A stretch of DNA of 64,000 bases from Pseudoruegeria sp. SK021. GTDB taxonomy: Bacteria; Pseudomonadota; Alphaproteobacteria; Rhodobacterales; Rhodobacteraceae. The translations under genes were made by a program, and so were the position numbers. The notes under the pieces are model-generated. The model saw only the letters and a program-made list of their open reading frames with translations. It ran no database searches and was not told the origin of the DNA. Positions 16,373 through 25,242 of the stretch are shown here, in pieces (the first letter of the stretch is position 1; each line of letters starts with the position of its first letter). The stretch lies in assembly GCF_002119405.1 (NCBI RefSeq), contig NZ_MTBG01000005.1, positions 62,001 through 126,000 of the forward strand, given 5' to 3'.

Positions 16373-18162
16373 GCTGCGGTGGCCCTGTTGCTGTGGCTGG
16401 CATGGGGCATCGACAGGATTGCGCATGTCCCTGCGCCGGGTGTCGATGCATAGGTCAGGCTGCCGTGAAAATCCTCGACGATGGACTGGCTGATCGACAC
16501 GCCGAGACCTAGGCCCTCGCCTTGTTGCTTGTGGCTGAAGAAGGGTTCGCCGATTTTGGCGAGCGCCACAGGATCGAGCCCGACACCATTATCGGTGACG
16601 CAGACGATCACAGCGTCAGGCGTCACTTTGCGGGAAATTGTGACCCGGCCATCGGGTTTGGCCACGACGGCATCAAGCGCGTTGAGCAACAGGTTGACCA
16701 GAACCTGTTCGAGACGCACCAGACCGCCCATCACCGGGGGCGCGGTGCCGTCAGATTGCTGGGTCAACGCAACCCCAATGGCCTCGGCGCGGTGGCGGAC
16801 AAGGTCAACGGCGTTTTCGATTGCCCGATCCATGTCAACGGGGGAGAGCGTGCCGGTGTCTTTACGGCTAAAGCTTTTCAGGTGCTTGATGGTCCGCAAC
16901 ATCCGCCGGATATGACCGCGTGCCGCGTCGATGCGTTTCAAGGTGGCAGGGTCGGGCTTGGTGGCGCCAATGGTGGCCGCGGCCAATGTTGCCTCCATTG
17001 CCGCTAAGGGTTGGCTGATCTCGTGGACAATGGCGGCGGACATGCGGCCAAGGGCGGCCATTTTCTCGGCATGGATCAGCGCGTCCTGTGCGCCTTTCAA
17101 CTCGGTCTCGGCGGCGATCCGGGTTTCAATCTCGGCGGCAAGCTCGCGCGTGCGCTGTGCGACCCGCTGCTCTAGCAACTGGCCTTGCCGCAATCGCATG
17201 TCGACCAGCCGTCGCCGCTGAAACAGCGTCTGCATGAACAGCGCAGAAACAATGGTCGTCAGCCCGAAGATCGCCGCCACGGCCAGCGCTGTGCGCCACG
17301 CCCCCGCTACCGGGCTGGCCAAAATCACTTGCCAATCTTCCGGGGCCATTGCGACGCGCCGGACCAGAAGCGGGCGACCCATGACGTCCACCGGACGGCC
17401 GTCGTCCAGTTTTGCCGGATCGACCGTTACCAACGGCATTGCGGCGTCAAGATCGGCGCCATCGTAGCGGCGGGTCTCGGCGATCCGTGCGCGTGCTGCA
17501 GGCCCAAGCTTAAATAGCGGCTGATAGAGCCAGTCCGGCTGGCCAGACAGGAACACGATCCCATCTGCGTCGGCGATGGCCGTATCGACAGCGGCCTGAC
17601 GCCATGCGGCCTGCAACGGTGCCAGATCGATTTTGACGACAAGCACCGCCATGGTGCCGTCGGCGAAATCCACGCGGCTCGACAGAAAATACCCCGGCCT
17701 GCCGGTGGTGACGCCGATCGCATAAAACCGACCCATTCCTGTGGCCACCGCATCTGTGAAATAGGGCCTGAAACTATAGTCGCTGCCGACAAAACTGTCC
17801 GGGGTGTTCCAGTTGCTTGCGGCAATGGCGATGCCGGACTGATCCAGAAGATAGAGTTGATCTGCGGCTGATGCTCCGGCGACCCCTTCAAGATAGCGAT
17901 TGGCTGCGGCGATCAATGGGGCGCTTTGCGGGTCCATGATTGCCTGCCGGATCCGGATGTCCTGTTCGGCCACTTCCGGCAGATAGCGAAAGCGGTCGAT
18001 TTCGGTCTCGATGGACCGACGCGTCAGGGTCAGGGATTGGTCTAAACGGTCGGCAATGCGGCCGATTGCAACGCCATACGCCCCGAAGCCCGCGCCCGCA
18101 GCAACCAACACTGCGAAGCACAACACGACAGGGGAGGTGCGGGTCTGAAGGGCACGGATCAT
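16369..18162 (-). CDS. DctB-like sensor histidine kinase
   Basis: The 597-residue membrane kinase has a first TM segment at about 10-32 and a periplasmic double-PAS/dCache-like sensor at about 35-285. That domain contains SDYSFRPYFTDAVATGMGRFYAIG and TTGRPGYFLSS, as in the C4-dicarboxylate sensor DctB. A second TM at about 291-312 and a coiled-coil linker follow. The HisKA box MSAAIVHEISQPLA has phospho-acceptor His380, and the ATPase boxes are NLLLNALDAV, DNGVGLDP and GLGLGVSIS. It is paired with the DctD-like regulator and precedes it in the same unit, next to TRAP genes. The ligand is probably the organic acid imported by the neighbouring transporter. Confidence 0.92.
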   Translation of the reverse strand: MIRALQTRTSPVVLCFAVLVAAGAGFGAYGVAIGRIADRLDQSLTLTRRSIETEIDRFRYLPEVAEQDIRIRQAIMDPQSAPLIAAANRYLEGVAGASAADQLYLLDQSGIAIAASNWNTPDSFVGSDYSFRPYFTDAVATGMGRFYAIGVTTGRPGYFLSSRVDFADGTMAVLVVKIDLAPLQAAWRQAAVDTAIADADGIVFLSGQPDWLYQPLFKLGPAARARIAETRRYDGADLDAAMPLVTVDPAKLDDGRPVDVMGRPLLVRRVAMAPEDWQVILASPVAGAWRTALAVAAIFGLTTIVSALFMQTLFQRRRLVDMRLRQGQLLEQRVAQRTRELAAEIETRIAAETELKGAQDALIHAEKMAALGRMSAAIVHEISQPLAAMEATLAAATIGATKPDPATLKRIDAARGHIRRMLRTIKHLKSFSRKDTGTLSPVDMDRAIENAVDLVRHRAEAIGVALTQQSDGTAPPVMGGLVRLEQVLVNLLLNALDAVVAKPDGRVTISRKVTPDAVIVCVTDNGVGLDPVALAKIGEPFFSHKQQGEGLGLGVSISQSIVEDFHGSLTYASTPGAGTCAILSMPHASHSNRATAA

Positions 18163-18167
18163 GGCGG

Positions 18168-18566
18168 TCAGTTTTGCATGATCTCGTCCCGGTGGACAGG
18201 CGCCATGTCACAGGGGGCAGGGGCCAATGTGATCGGCTTTCCCGCGTCCGTGCCGATATCCCGGCAAACCCCATCGGCGCAGAGCGTCCAGCCCTGGCCG
18301 GTCGCCCCTGAGGCCGCAAGGGTCAGTGCGGGCACGCTGAGGTGCCCTGGCGACACCCACCAGCCGTCTTGCCAGATGGCGTCTGGCCCCGGCTCCATTC
18401 CGGCGCCAGAGCCTTTGATCCGGGATCGAAGCAGTGTCAACGCGGTGGGTGTGACGCGCCAGTCTTCTTCCCACACGACCCGTTCGACCGAGTGGGTCCA
18501 GTGTAAAGTGAACCCGCCCGCGGCCAGTTGCAGTACCACTGCACCGACCGCGAGGCAGGCACTCAT
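18168..18566 (-). CDS. DUF1850 protein associated with TAXI-TRAP transporter
   Basis: The 132-residue protein begins with a hydrophobic export segment and then FTLHWTHSVERVVWEEDW, the conserved DUF1850 start, and has a Cys pair in CADGVC. DUF1850 proteins are regularly encoded beside TAXI-type TRAP permeases; their biochemical role is unknown. It overlaps the permease stop by four bases and lies six bases before the sensor kinase gene, so permease, DUF1850, kinase and regulator look like one transcript. Confidence 0.85.
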   Translation of the reverse strand: MSACLAVGAVVLQLAAGGFTLHWTHSVERVVWEEDWRVTPTALTLLRSRIKGSGAGMEPGPDAIWQDGWWVSPGHLSVPALTLAASGATGQGWTLCADGVCRDIGTDAGKPITLAPAPCDMAPVHRDEIMQN

Positions 18567-20635
18567 GCCGTGACGCGGGGCCGGGTCAAGAACACTGCCC
18601 CAACAAACACCGCGGCCAGTGCGAAGCCGATCTCATCGGTCCATGGCAGGGCGGCGATCAAGGTGATTGCAGCAATGACCCCAAGGACCCGCAACGGCCA
18701 GCCCAGCGGGTGACCCAACCAGCCGATCACGGCCGCGCCCCACATGCCGATACAGACCAAGGTCTTGAACACGATATAGGCGACCGCAGGCCAATAGCCG
18801 ATCGCCTCGGCCAAGGGACCGCCCGCTTGCAGCATCAACGCCGGGGTATACACCGCCATGAACGGAATAACGAACCCCGCTGCGGCGACTTTGATGGCCT
18901 CGAGACTGATCTTCAGCCCGCTTTCCTTGGCAATGGGCGCGGCGGCAAAGCAGGCCAGCGCGACCGGGGGCGTGAGATCCGCGAGGATCCCAAAATAGAA
19001 CACGAACATGTGGCTGACGATCAACGGCACCCCAAGCGCCAGCAGCGCCGGACCGGCGATCGACGACGTGATGATGTAGTTCGGAATCGTCGGGATCCCC
19101 ATGCCCAGCAGGATACAGGTGAACATCGTCAGGATCAGGCTAAGCAGCAGGCTATTCTGACCGACCGCAACGATGAACTGGCCGAACGTGTTGGCCGCAC
19201 CAGTGAGGGTCATAGTGCCGATAATGATGCCGACCAGCGCACAGGCAACACCCACCGGCAGCGCCGTTTTCGCGCCTTCTGCTAGCGAATCCCGGCACAG
19301 GAGTAGGGTCTCCCGGCCCCCTTTCGAGATGGCGCACCACAGGATCAGTGCCGCCAGCGCCGCAATCAGCACGTTGATGCCAAATTGCAAGAATCCGGCC
19401 GCCACAAGACCAAGACACATCCAGAAGATGACGCGCATTGTCCCCGCAGGCAGGTTCAGGACCACCGATCCGCCAAGGATCAGCAGGACCGTCAGTCCAA
19501 GACCGATGGTGCCAGCAAACAGCGGCGTGTAGCCACCGAACAGCAGGTAGACCAGCACCCCAAGTGGCACCAGCAACATCCAGTTCTTTTTGATCGCGTC
19601 GCGCGCTGACGGCAAATCCGCCTTGTTCAGGCCGCGCAGGCCATAGCGCCCGGCCTCAAGATGGACCATCCAGAAGGCGGATGCGAAATACAAGATCGCC
19701 GGGATCAGTGCGGCTTTGACAACTTCAACGTAAGGAACGTCCAATGTCTCGGCCATGATGAAGGCCACAGCGCCCATCACCGGCGGCATGATCTGCCCGC
19801 CCATGGATGCCGTCGCCTCGACGCCGCCAGCAAAGGCGGGCCGGTAGCCGAATTTCTTCATCAGCGGGATGGTGAATTGACCGGTGGTGACAACATTGGC
19901 CACGCCAGACCCAGAAATGGTGCCCATCAAGCCTGAAGAGACCACCGCGACCTTGGCCGCCCCGCCTTGTTTATGGCCGAACATGCCCATGGCGACATCG
20001 GTGAACAGGCGGATCATGCCGGCGCGTTCCAAGAACGACCCGAACAGGATGAACAGGAAGATGTAAGTCGATGAGACGTAAGTCGGAATGCCGTAGATGC
20101 CCTCGGTGCCATAGGCCATGTGGTCGATGACTTGGCTAAAGCTGTAGCCGCGATGGTTCAGCGGCGACGGCAGGTACTCGCCAAACAGGCAATAACCCAA
20201 AAACAGCCCCGCAATCAGCGGCAAGGCAAAGCCCATCATCGTCCACGCGGCCGAGAACACGACGATCAGTGCAATCACGCCCATGATGATGTCTTGGGTC
20301 AGCGGCCGACCGGCCCGCAAGATCAGCGGCTGGTATTCCCACCATTGATAGAACGCCACCGCCACACCTGCGGCGGCAAACCCCCAAGCCAATGTCCGCA
20401 GCGGCAACGACACTCCGCGCCCATAAGCGATCAGCGGAAATGCCAGCAATGTCAGAAAGCCGACGTGAAAGGCGCGGGTGATTTGGCTGGGTAGATCGAC
20501 GATATGGGCTGCTGTGACGATCTGAAAAATCGAGAAAACGATGGCGATCCAGAAGAGCAGGCGACCCATCGCGTCGAGGCCAAAGGACACCTCATGCCCC
20601 TCCAGCGGATCTGGGGGCGAAACGGTATTGGACAT
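18563..20635 (-). CDS. TRAP transporter permease, 4TM and 12TM subunits fused (TAXI system)
   Basis: The 690-residue integral membrane protein is of the fused small-plus-large permease type that works with TAXI binding proteins. Family motifs include SGLMGTISGSGVANVVTTGQF and GGVEATASMGGQIMPPVMGAVAF in the large-subunit half, and later ILLGMGIPTIPNYIITS and DLTPPVALACFAAA. I start it at ATG 20635 after AAAGGT; the frame extends 15 codons upstream to 20680 without support. It would use a sodium gradient to import the substrate delivered by the downstream-numbered TAXI protein. Confidence 0.95.
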   Translation of the reverse strand: MSNTVSPPDPLEGHEVSFGLDAMGRLLFWIAIVFSIFQIVTAAHIVDLPSQITRAFHVGFLTLLAFPLIAYGRGVSLPLRTLAWGFAAAGVAVAFYQWWEYQPLILRAGRPLTQDIIMGVIALIVVFSAAWTMMGFALPLIAGLFLGYCLFGEYLPSPLNHRGYSFSQVIDHMAYGTEGIYGIPTYVSSTYIFLFILFGSFLERAGMIRLFTDVAMGMFGHKQGGAAKVAVVSSGLMGTISGSGVANVVTTGQFTIPLMKKFGYRPAFAGGVEATASMGGQIMPPVMGAVAFIMAETLDVPYVEVVKAALIPAILYFASAFWMVHLEAGRYGLRGLNKADLPSARDAIKKNWMLLVPLGVLVYLLFGGYTPLFAGTIGLGLTVLLILGGSVVLNLPAGTMRVIFWMCLGLVAAGFLQFGINVLIAALAALILWCAISKGGRETLLLCRDSLAEGAKTALPVGVACALVGIIIGTMTLTGAANTFGQFIVAVGQNSLLLSLILTMFTCILLGMGIPTIPNYIITSSIAGPALLALGVPLIVSHMFVFYFGILADLTPPVALACFAAAPIAKESGLKISLEAIKVAAAGFVIPFMAVYTPALMLQAGGPLAEAIGYWPAVAYIVFKTLVCIGMWGAAVIGWLGHPLGWPLRVLGVIAAITLIAALPWTDEIGFALAAVFVGAVFLTRPRVTA

Positions 20636-20714
20636 CGGACTTACCTTTAAGAGGGCTGATAGAAATGAACGGCGCACCACCGGGGCGCGCCGTTATCGAC
20701 AAGTGGGCCTAGGC

Positions 20715-21671
20715 CTACTTGATCAGACCTTGTTCGCGGTAATAACGCTCGGCACCGGGGTGCAGCGGGATCGGCATGCCGGCAATCGCATTGGCGATGT
20801 CGATCTGCTTGGCAGCCTGATGGGATGCGGCCAGCGTGTCGAGGTTCTCAAACAGTTGCTTGGTCATTGCATAGGCGATGTCGTCACTGACATCTTCGTT
20901 GGTGACCAAGAAGTTTGAAATCGAAACCGTCGCCACATCTTCGGTTTGACCGTCATAGGTTCCGGCTGGAATCGTGGCCGCGACGTAAGGTGCGCCCAGT
21001 GTTTCAGCGACCGATGCGGGCACGGCGACGACGGTGATCGGCAGCGAAGACGCCAGATCGCGGATCGATGCGACCCCAAGGCCCGAGGATTGCAAGGTGG
21101 CATCCAGCTGACGGTTTTTGATCAACTCGACCGATTCAGCGAAGGGCAGGTATTCCACTTTGCCCAGATCGTCATAGCTCATGTCGAGCGCACCGAAAAT
21201 GGCGCGGGCGTTCAACTCTGTGCCCGAGGCCGGAGCGCCGACAGACAGGCTTTTGTCTGCGAGACCGGCAAAGTCCGTGATGCCGCTTTCGCCACTGGCA
21301 ACGATCTGAATATAGTTGGGATAAATCGCCGCGATGCCGCGCAACTTGTCCAGCTTTTGTGGAAAGCCCGCATCGGCATCACCAGCCCAAGCCGCCGCCA
21401 CCGAATCCCCAAGGGCAAAGCCCAACTCGCCGCGACCGTCTTGCAGTAAGTTCAGGTTTTCAACACTGGCCTTGGTCGACTGCACCTGGGTCCGAACGCC
21501 GTCGATCTGTTCGCCATAAATATTGGCAAGACCTGCACCCAGCGGGTAATACACGCCGGACGTGCCACCCGTCAGCACGTTGATGAATTCCTGCGCTGAC
21601 GCGGTAAAGGGTGCCGCAATCAGCGTCGATGCCACGACACACCCGCGCAACGCGGTTTTCATATTGATCAT
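20715..21671 (-). CDS. TAXI-family TRAP solute-binding protein
   Basis: The 318-residue secreted protein has a Sec signal peptide (MKTALRGCVVASTLIAAPFT, cleavage near ASAQE) and the TAXI motif LTGGTSGVYYPLGAGLANIY that defines the family. Later come SVGAPASGTELNARAIF and FLVTNEDVSDDIAYAMTKQLFEN. ATG 21671 has GGAGG six bases upstream, better than the ATG three codons in. It is first in the unit with the fused permease, DUF1850 and the two-component genes. TAXI proteins bind glutamate or other small organic acids; which one is not visible here. Confidence 0.95.
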   Translation of the reverse strand: MINMKTALRGCVVASTLIAAPFTASAQEFINVLTGGTSGVYYPLGAGLANIYGEQIDGVRTQVQSTKASVENLNLLQDGRGELGFALGDSVAAAWAGDADAGFPQKLDKLRGIAAIYPNYIQIVASGESGITDFAGLADKSLSVGAPASGTELNARAIFGALDMSYDDLGKVEYLPFAESVELIKNRQLDATLQSSGLGVASIRDLASSLPITVVAVPASVAETLGAPYVAATIPAGTYDGQTEDVATVSISNFLVTNEDVSDDIAYAMTKQLFENLDTLAASHQAAKQIDIANAIAGMPIPLHPGAERYYREQGLIK

Positions 21672-21785
21672 CTTCTTCCTCCCAGAATTGCGGGCTACCC
21701 GGTGGGACGCCCGCGTGCATTCTTGATCATTGCACGGTTTTCCGGCAAGGGAATGTTACCAATAGACACCGAATTATGTAGCAAA

Positions 21786-21859
21786 AAACGACCCGCCCCT
21801 TGGCAACAAATGGCCAGATGTCCGAAACTGGACGGCCAGAGCAGCGGGGCGGGTCGTTT
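21786..21859 (-). terminator. Nested stem-loop terminator behind the alpha/beta hydrolase gene
   Basis: A 14-bp perfect stem AAACGACCCGCCCC (21786-21799) / GGGGCGGGTCGTTT (21846-21859) encloses a second hairpin, TGGCC..GTCC/GGAC..GGCCA (about 21810-21838). On the minus strand the outer stem runs into TTTTTT, which makes it a good intrinsic terminator for the gene ending at 21939. The nested inner hairpin is unusual. Confidence 0.8.
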
Positions 21860-21938
21860 ACATTCGGCGATCCGCGCGACATCCTAGAGGCGTTGTCGGG
21901 CGGATCGCCCCGCAAGAGTGCGGCGGCGGATAGGTGCG

Positions 21939-23315
21939 TTAGGCGCGGCGGCGGCGCATGACGCCCAGACCTCCCACAGCCATGCCCAGCAGCCAAAGTG
22001 AGGCGGGCAGGGGAACCGGTGCTGGCGCGGCCGACAGGACCTCGTAACGCAGGCCATTCGCCGTTCCTTGCTGGAACCCGGTCCAATAGGTGTGGTCGTC
22101 GTTGAACGACCCGTCTGGGTTCTTCGACCAGACACCATCGCTGCCGATGCCCAGCAAATCAAGGTAAGCTTGCTTGCTGTTGTCGCCCTTCAACTCGGCG
22201 TCCAACCATGCCGTCGCGAAATGTTGCCCGACGTTGTTCATGAATACCGTATCCCACACAGCGTCGGTGTAATGACCCGATACGCCCGCCGTATAGCTTT
22301 CCAGCGGTGCAGGGATCGGCGCAACAGTGTTGTGGCCGCCGCCGTCAAAGGTCAGCAAGGCGCGGTCGACGCTTGTGGCCCCTTCCCAGATCGCACGCAC
22401 GCCATTCTCATAGCCGGACGTGCGGTCGGCAGAGCCGGCCATGAACAGCATGGGAATGTCGATCCCGGCCAAGCCGTCGGCGTCCCAGAACCCCGCGTTC
22501 ATGCCCCAAGGTCCGATGGCGATGGCCGTCTTGATGCGCTCGTCGGGAAGGGCGTTGTGGGTGTCGCTTCCCTGCTGATGGATCGCCAGCGTATCATGCG
22601 GCGCATAAGCGGTGGACGCCTCAGTCACGCCGCCACCTGCGGTCACGATCGTGCCATAGCCGCCCATGGAATAGCCGATCAGGCCGGTGTTGTTGGTGTC
22701 GATCATCCCGGCAACGCCGGAGGTATGGTCACTGTTGAGCCGGGCCATCTCATCCAGAACAAACAGTTGATCCAGCGACCGGTTGACCAAGGTCGAGGCG
22801 AAGTTGCCTTGGGTCCGGTAGGTGGAATCGGTATGGTCGATTGAGGCAACCACATAACCCTTAGAGGCAAGGTTTTCTGCCAAGTGGGACATTAAGAACC
22901 GGTTGCCGGGATATCCGTGGCTCAACAGAACAAGCGGCAGCGGCGCCGAGGTCTCGGCGGCAGCGGCATCGCGCATCGCCCGGCCCTCTAGGGTGACCTC
23001 GGTGATGCCATCGCGCAGGTACGCGTTGAACGACGTGTCGCCTGTCGCGCCTTCGGCCGCAGGATACCACATTTCCACCGCTAAGGACCGATCATAGGTC
23101 GGATAGTCGTCCGGTTTCGGCGCTGACGGATCAATGGCCAGCATGTCGATCTGATCTTTATTCACGAACTCGAAAGTGCGTACCCCCACCGGCATGCCAC
23201 CATAGGCCGCCAACTCGGGTGCATCAGCCGACTGCCCGTCAATTCTGTTTTGGGCCGCAAGGGGTGTTGCGGCCGCCGCTGCAATCAAAATGGTTGAAAA
23301 GACGACGTGATTCAT
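21939..23315 (-). CDS. Exported alpha/beta hydrolase (PAF-acetylhydrolase-like) with VPLPA-CTERM tail
   Basis: The 458-residue protein starts with a signal peptide (ILIAAAAATPLAAQ). The alpha/beta-hydrolase core has an oxyanion HGYPGN motif, nucleophile elbow GYSMGGYG and late acid/histidine candidates (GSADR, DGGGHNT), resembling platelet-activating-factor acetylhydrolase or dienelactone hydrolase. The last 25 residues, VPLPASLWLLGMAVGGLGVM then RRRRA, form a VPLPA-CTERM sorting signal, which exosortase removes during surface export. ATG 23315 follows GGAG; a TTG one codon before is less likely. It probably cleaves an extracellular ester. It is a neighbour of the phosphodiesterase with the same type of tail. 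Confidence 0.85.
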   Translation of the reverse strand: MNHVVFSTILIAAAAATPLAAQNRIDGQSADAPELAAYGGMPVGVRTFEFVNKDQIDMLAIDPSAPKPDDYPTYDRSLAVEMWYPAAEGATGDTSFNAYLRDGITEVTLEGRAMRDAAAAETSAPLPLVLLSHGYPGNRFLMSHLAENLASKGYVVASIDHTDSTYRTQGNFASTLVNRSLDQLFVLDEMARLNSDHTSGVAGMIDTNNTGLIGYSMGGYGTIVTAGGGVTEASTAYAPHDTLAIHQQGSDTHNALPDERIKTAIAIGPWGMNAGFWDADGLAGIDIPMLFMAGSADRTSGYENGVRAIWEGATSVDRALLTFDGGGHNTVAPIPAPLESYTAGVSGHYTDAVWDTVFMNNVGQHFATAWLDAELKGDNSKQAYLDLLGIGSDGVWSKNPDGSFNDDHTYWTGFQQGTANGLRYEVLSAAPAPVPLPASLWLLGMAVGGLGVMRRRRA

Positions 23316-23561
23316 CAAAAATGCTCCATAATCGTGGGGGAGGGCTCATTATGGCCCGGAGGCATAGGTCTGTCGGACGAGGCCGCCCAGCGGTGCATGC
23401 CGCTCCGCTGGGCGGAGCGGCATGCACCGATAACGGCGATCGTTACGGCGAGCCTTCTGCGCTTTTAACATTGCGTCAAGCGCGGAAGCCAAGACGCGGG
23501 ACGGTGAAATTGGGTGTTGGGGGCACCATCCAGTTGCTCCCAACGGTTCCTGCTCAGATGA

Positions 23562-24629
23562 TCAGGCGGCTTTGCGGCGGCGCACCATGACGAGACCACC
23601 CAAACCGGCCATCAGCAACGGCAGAGCTGCCGGAAGCGGCACGGGGGCAGGGGCATTTGCGTCGACAACAAGGCGACCAAAATCGGTATAGTCGGTAAAG
23701 AACCCGTCCAGCCCCCAGTCGAGCATCGGCTGGATCATATCGAACGCGGCCGCTTCGCTCAGCGGGCGGAACGTATAGGCGTGTACAATCAGACCCAGAT
23801 CATGGGCGGCGGTGATGAAAGCTTCAGTAATGCCGCCAGAGCTGACACCGACGCCATCAGCGACGCCCGCAATATCGGTCAGGGTGTTGAAGCCGTCCGA
23901 CCCATAGACGCCATACTCACCGTCGACCGTGTACACAGAGCCCAGTTGTGCGAAGCTTGCGCTTACGCCCTGTTCGTCACTTGCTTCGGCCATCTCGATG
24001 ATGGAGTTGAACACGAAGGATTGCAGGATGACCTTGTCGGAGGGCTCATCATAGCCCTTGTCTTTCAGCGTGGCGACGATCGCCTGGTTCTGTGCCGAAT
24101 TATAGGGCGTCTTGGATTCCGGGTAGATCCCAATCTCGGTGCCATTGGTGGTATTATATTCGGTGAGCAGGTCAAGCACTTCGCCCAGCGTCGGGACCTT
24201 GTAGGCATCGGTCATGCTGGGGGTGAAGCCCGGGTAGGTGGAATCGGGCGAGGACAGTGCGCCGGTCGGAACCACGGTCAGGGATTTAATCTCTGCCAGT
24301 GTGAAGTCAGACACTTTGTAGCCGCCGTTGCGGGCCTCAAAGATGGCGGCCACATTGGTGGTGCGGCTCAGGGTGCTGTCGTGCATTGCGACCAGCGCGC
24401 CATCGGCGGTCATCTGGATGTCAGGCTCAATGTAGTCCGCGCCCATTTGCATCGCGAGCTCATAACCGCCCAAGGTTTCTTCGGGCAGATAGCCGCTGGC
24501 ACCACGGTGGGCAACAACAACCGGCGCTTCGCCAGACAGCGTATTATACAGTGAAGCAGCGCCGGCCATAGGTGCGGAAAATGCAGTGGCCATCAACGTC
24601 GCTGACACCAGCGTCAATTTGGACATCAT
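23562..24629 (-). CDS. Exported glycerophosphodiester phosphodiesterase with VPLPA-CTERM tail
   Basis: The 355-residue protein has a signal peptide ending near APMAGAAS and the GDPD barrel signature VVAHRGASGYLPEETL with His-Arg, then YIEPDIQMTADGALVAMHD with metal-binding Glu and Asp. The end of the barrel is GLDGFFTDYTDFG. It hydrolyses glycerophosphodiesters to glycerol 3-phosphate and an alcohol outside the cell membrane. The C-terminus VPLPAALPLLMAGLGGLVMV followed by RRRKAA is a VPLPA-CTERM signal like that of the hydrolase downstream. ATG 24629 follows AAAGGA. Both could work in succession on released phospholipid, giving phosphate and carbon. Confidence 0.92.
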   Translation of the reverse strand: MMSKLTLVSATLMATAFSAPMAGAASLYNTLSGEAPVVVAHRGASGYLPEETLGGYELAMQMGADYIEPDIQMTADGALVAMHDSTLSRTTNVAAIFEARNGGYKVSDFTLAEIKSLTVVPTGALSSPDSTYPGFTPSMTDAYKVPTLGEVLDLLTEYNTTNGTEIGIYPESKTPYNSAQNQAIVATLKDKGYDEPSDKVILQSFVFNSIIEMAEASDEQGVSASFAQLGSVYTVDGEYGVYGSDGFNTLTDIAGVADGVGVSSGGITEAFITAAHDLGLIVHAYTFRPLSEAAAFDMIQPMLDWGLDGFFTDYTDFGRLVVDANAPAPVPLPAALPLLMAGLGGLVMVRRRKAA

Positions 24630-24650
24630 CAGTGGAATTCCTTTAATCAC

Positions 24651-25242
24651 TTGTCACAACTCAGAGCGGTTGGATGAAGGTGTTCCTGCCTGATGTAGTT
24701 AACGGCAGGGCGAAAATTTGGTGACATCTTGGTAACTACCGGATCATTTTTCTCAAAGATCGCAGCGTGATCGTGGGGCGGAGCCGTTGGTCTGCCGGTA
24801 AAGCGCACGCCGGGCGTGGGGGTCACACAGCCGGACATGTGGGATGGTATGGCGGCGGGGGGCTGACGTGGCCGATCTGGCCATTCTTGGTTCGACATGG
24901 AAATCGCCCTGCAAAACGTTGCGCTCGGAGAGGATCGCGGTTGGCACGACGTCTCGCCTCAGTTTCGCAATCGCAGCTACCGACGCACGGATAACCGACG
25001 ACGGGGGCCGTGTGCTTTGGGGCAGTGCGGTGAACGTGGGGCGGGGCAGGGGATCATCTTGTGGCGGACTAAAAGGTCTCGGCGGCCGAGCGCCCTTGGG
25101 GCAGAAACCAAGGGCCGCCCGCTGTGGAAGACCCGGACGCCCGCGTGCTTGCCTTTACAATCATCAGCCAATGGGGAAAAAGACACCAGTTAACATAAAC
25201 TCAGCCTTATTTTTGGCCAAACGAAGCGGATTGAATATCGTG
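24651..25242. other. Divergent intergenic region and TRAP operon leader
   Basis: About 590 bases separate the phosphodiesterase from the TRAP binding protein. A hairpin GCCCTTGG/CCAAGGGC (25092-25099 and 25108-25115) lies about 130 bases upstream of the dctP start. A Pho-box-like tandem on the minus strand lies at 24721-24738. Long frames here do not resemble proteins. Confidence 0.45.

Noticed and set aside
21672-21790. A sigma-54 promoter (TGGCAC-N5-TTGC) upstream of the TAXI operon
   Set aside because: The best candidate, with TGG and TTGC, has a spacing two bases too long and lacks the CAC; it does not support sigma-54 control.
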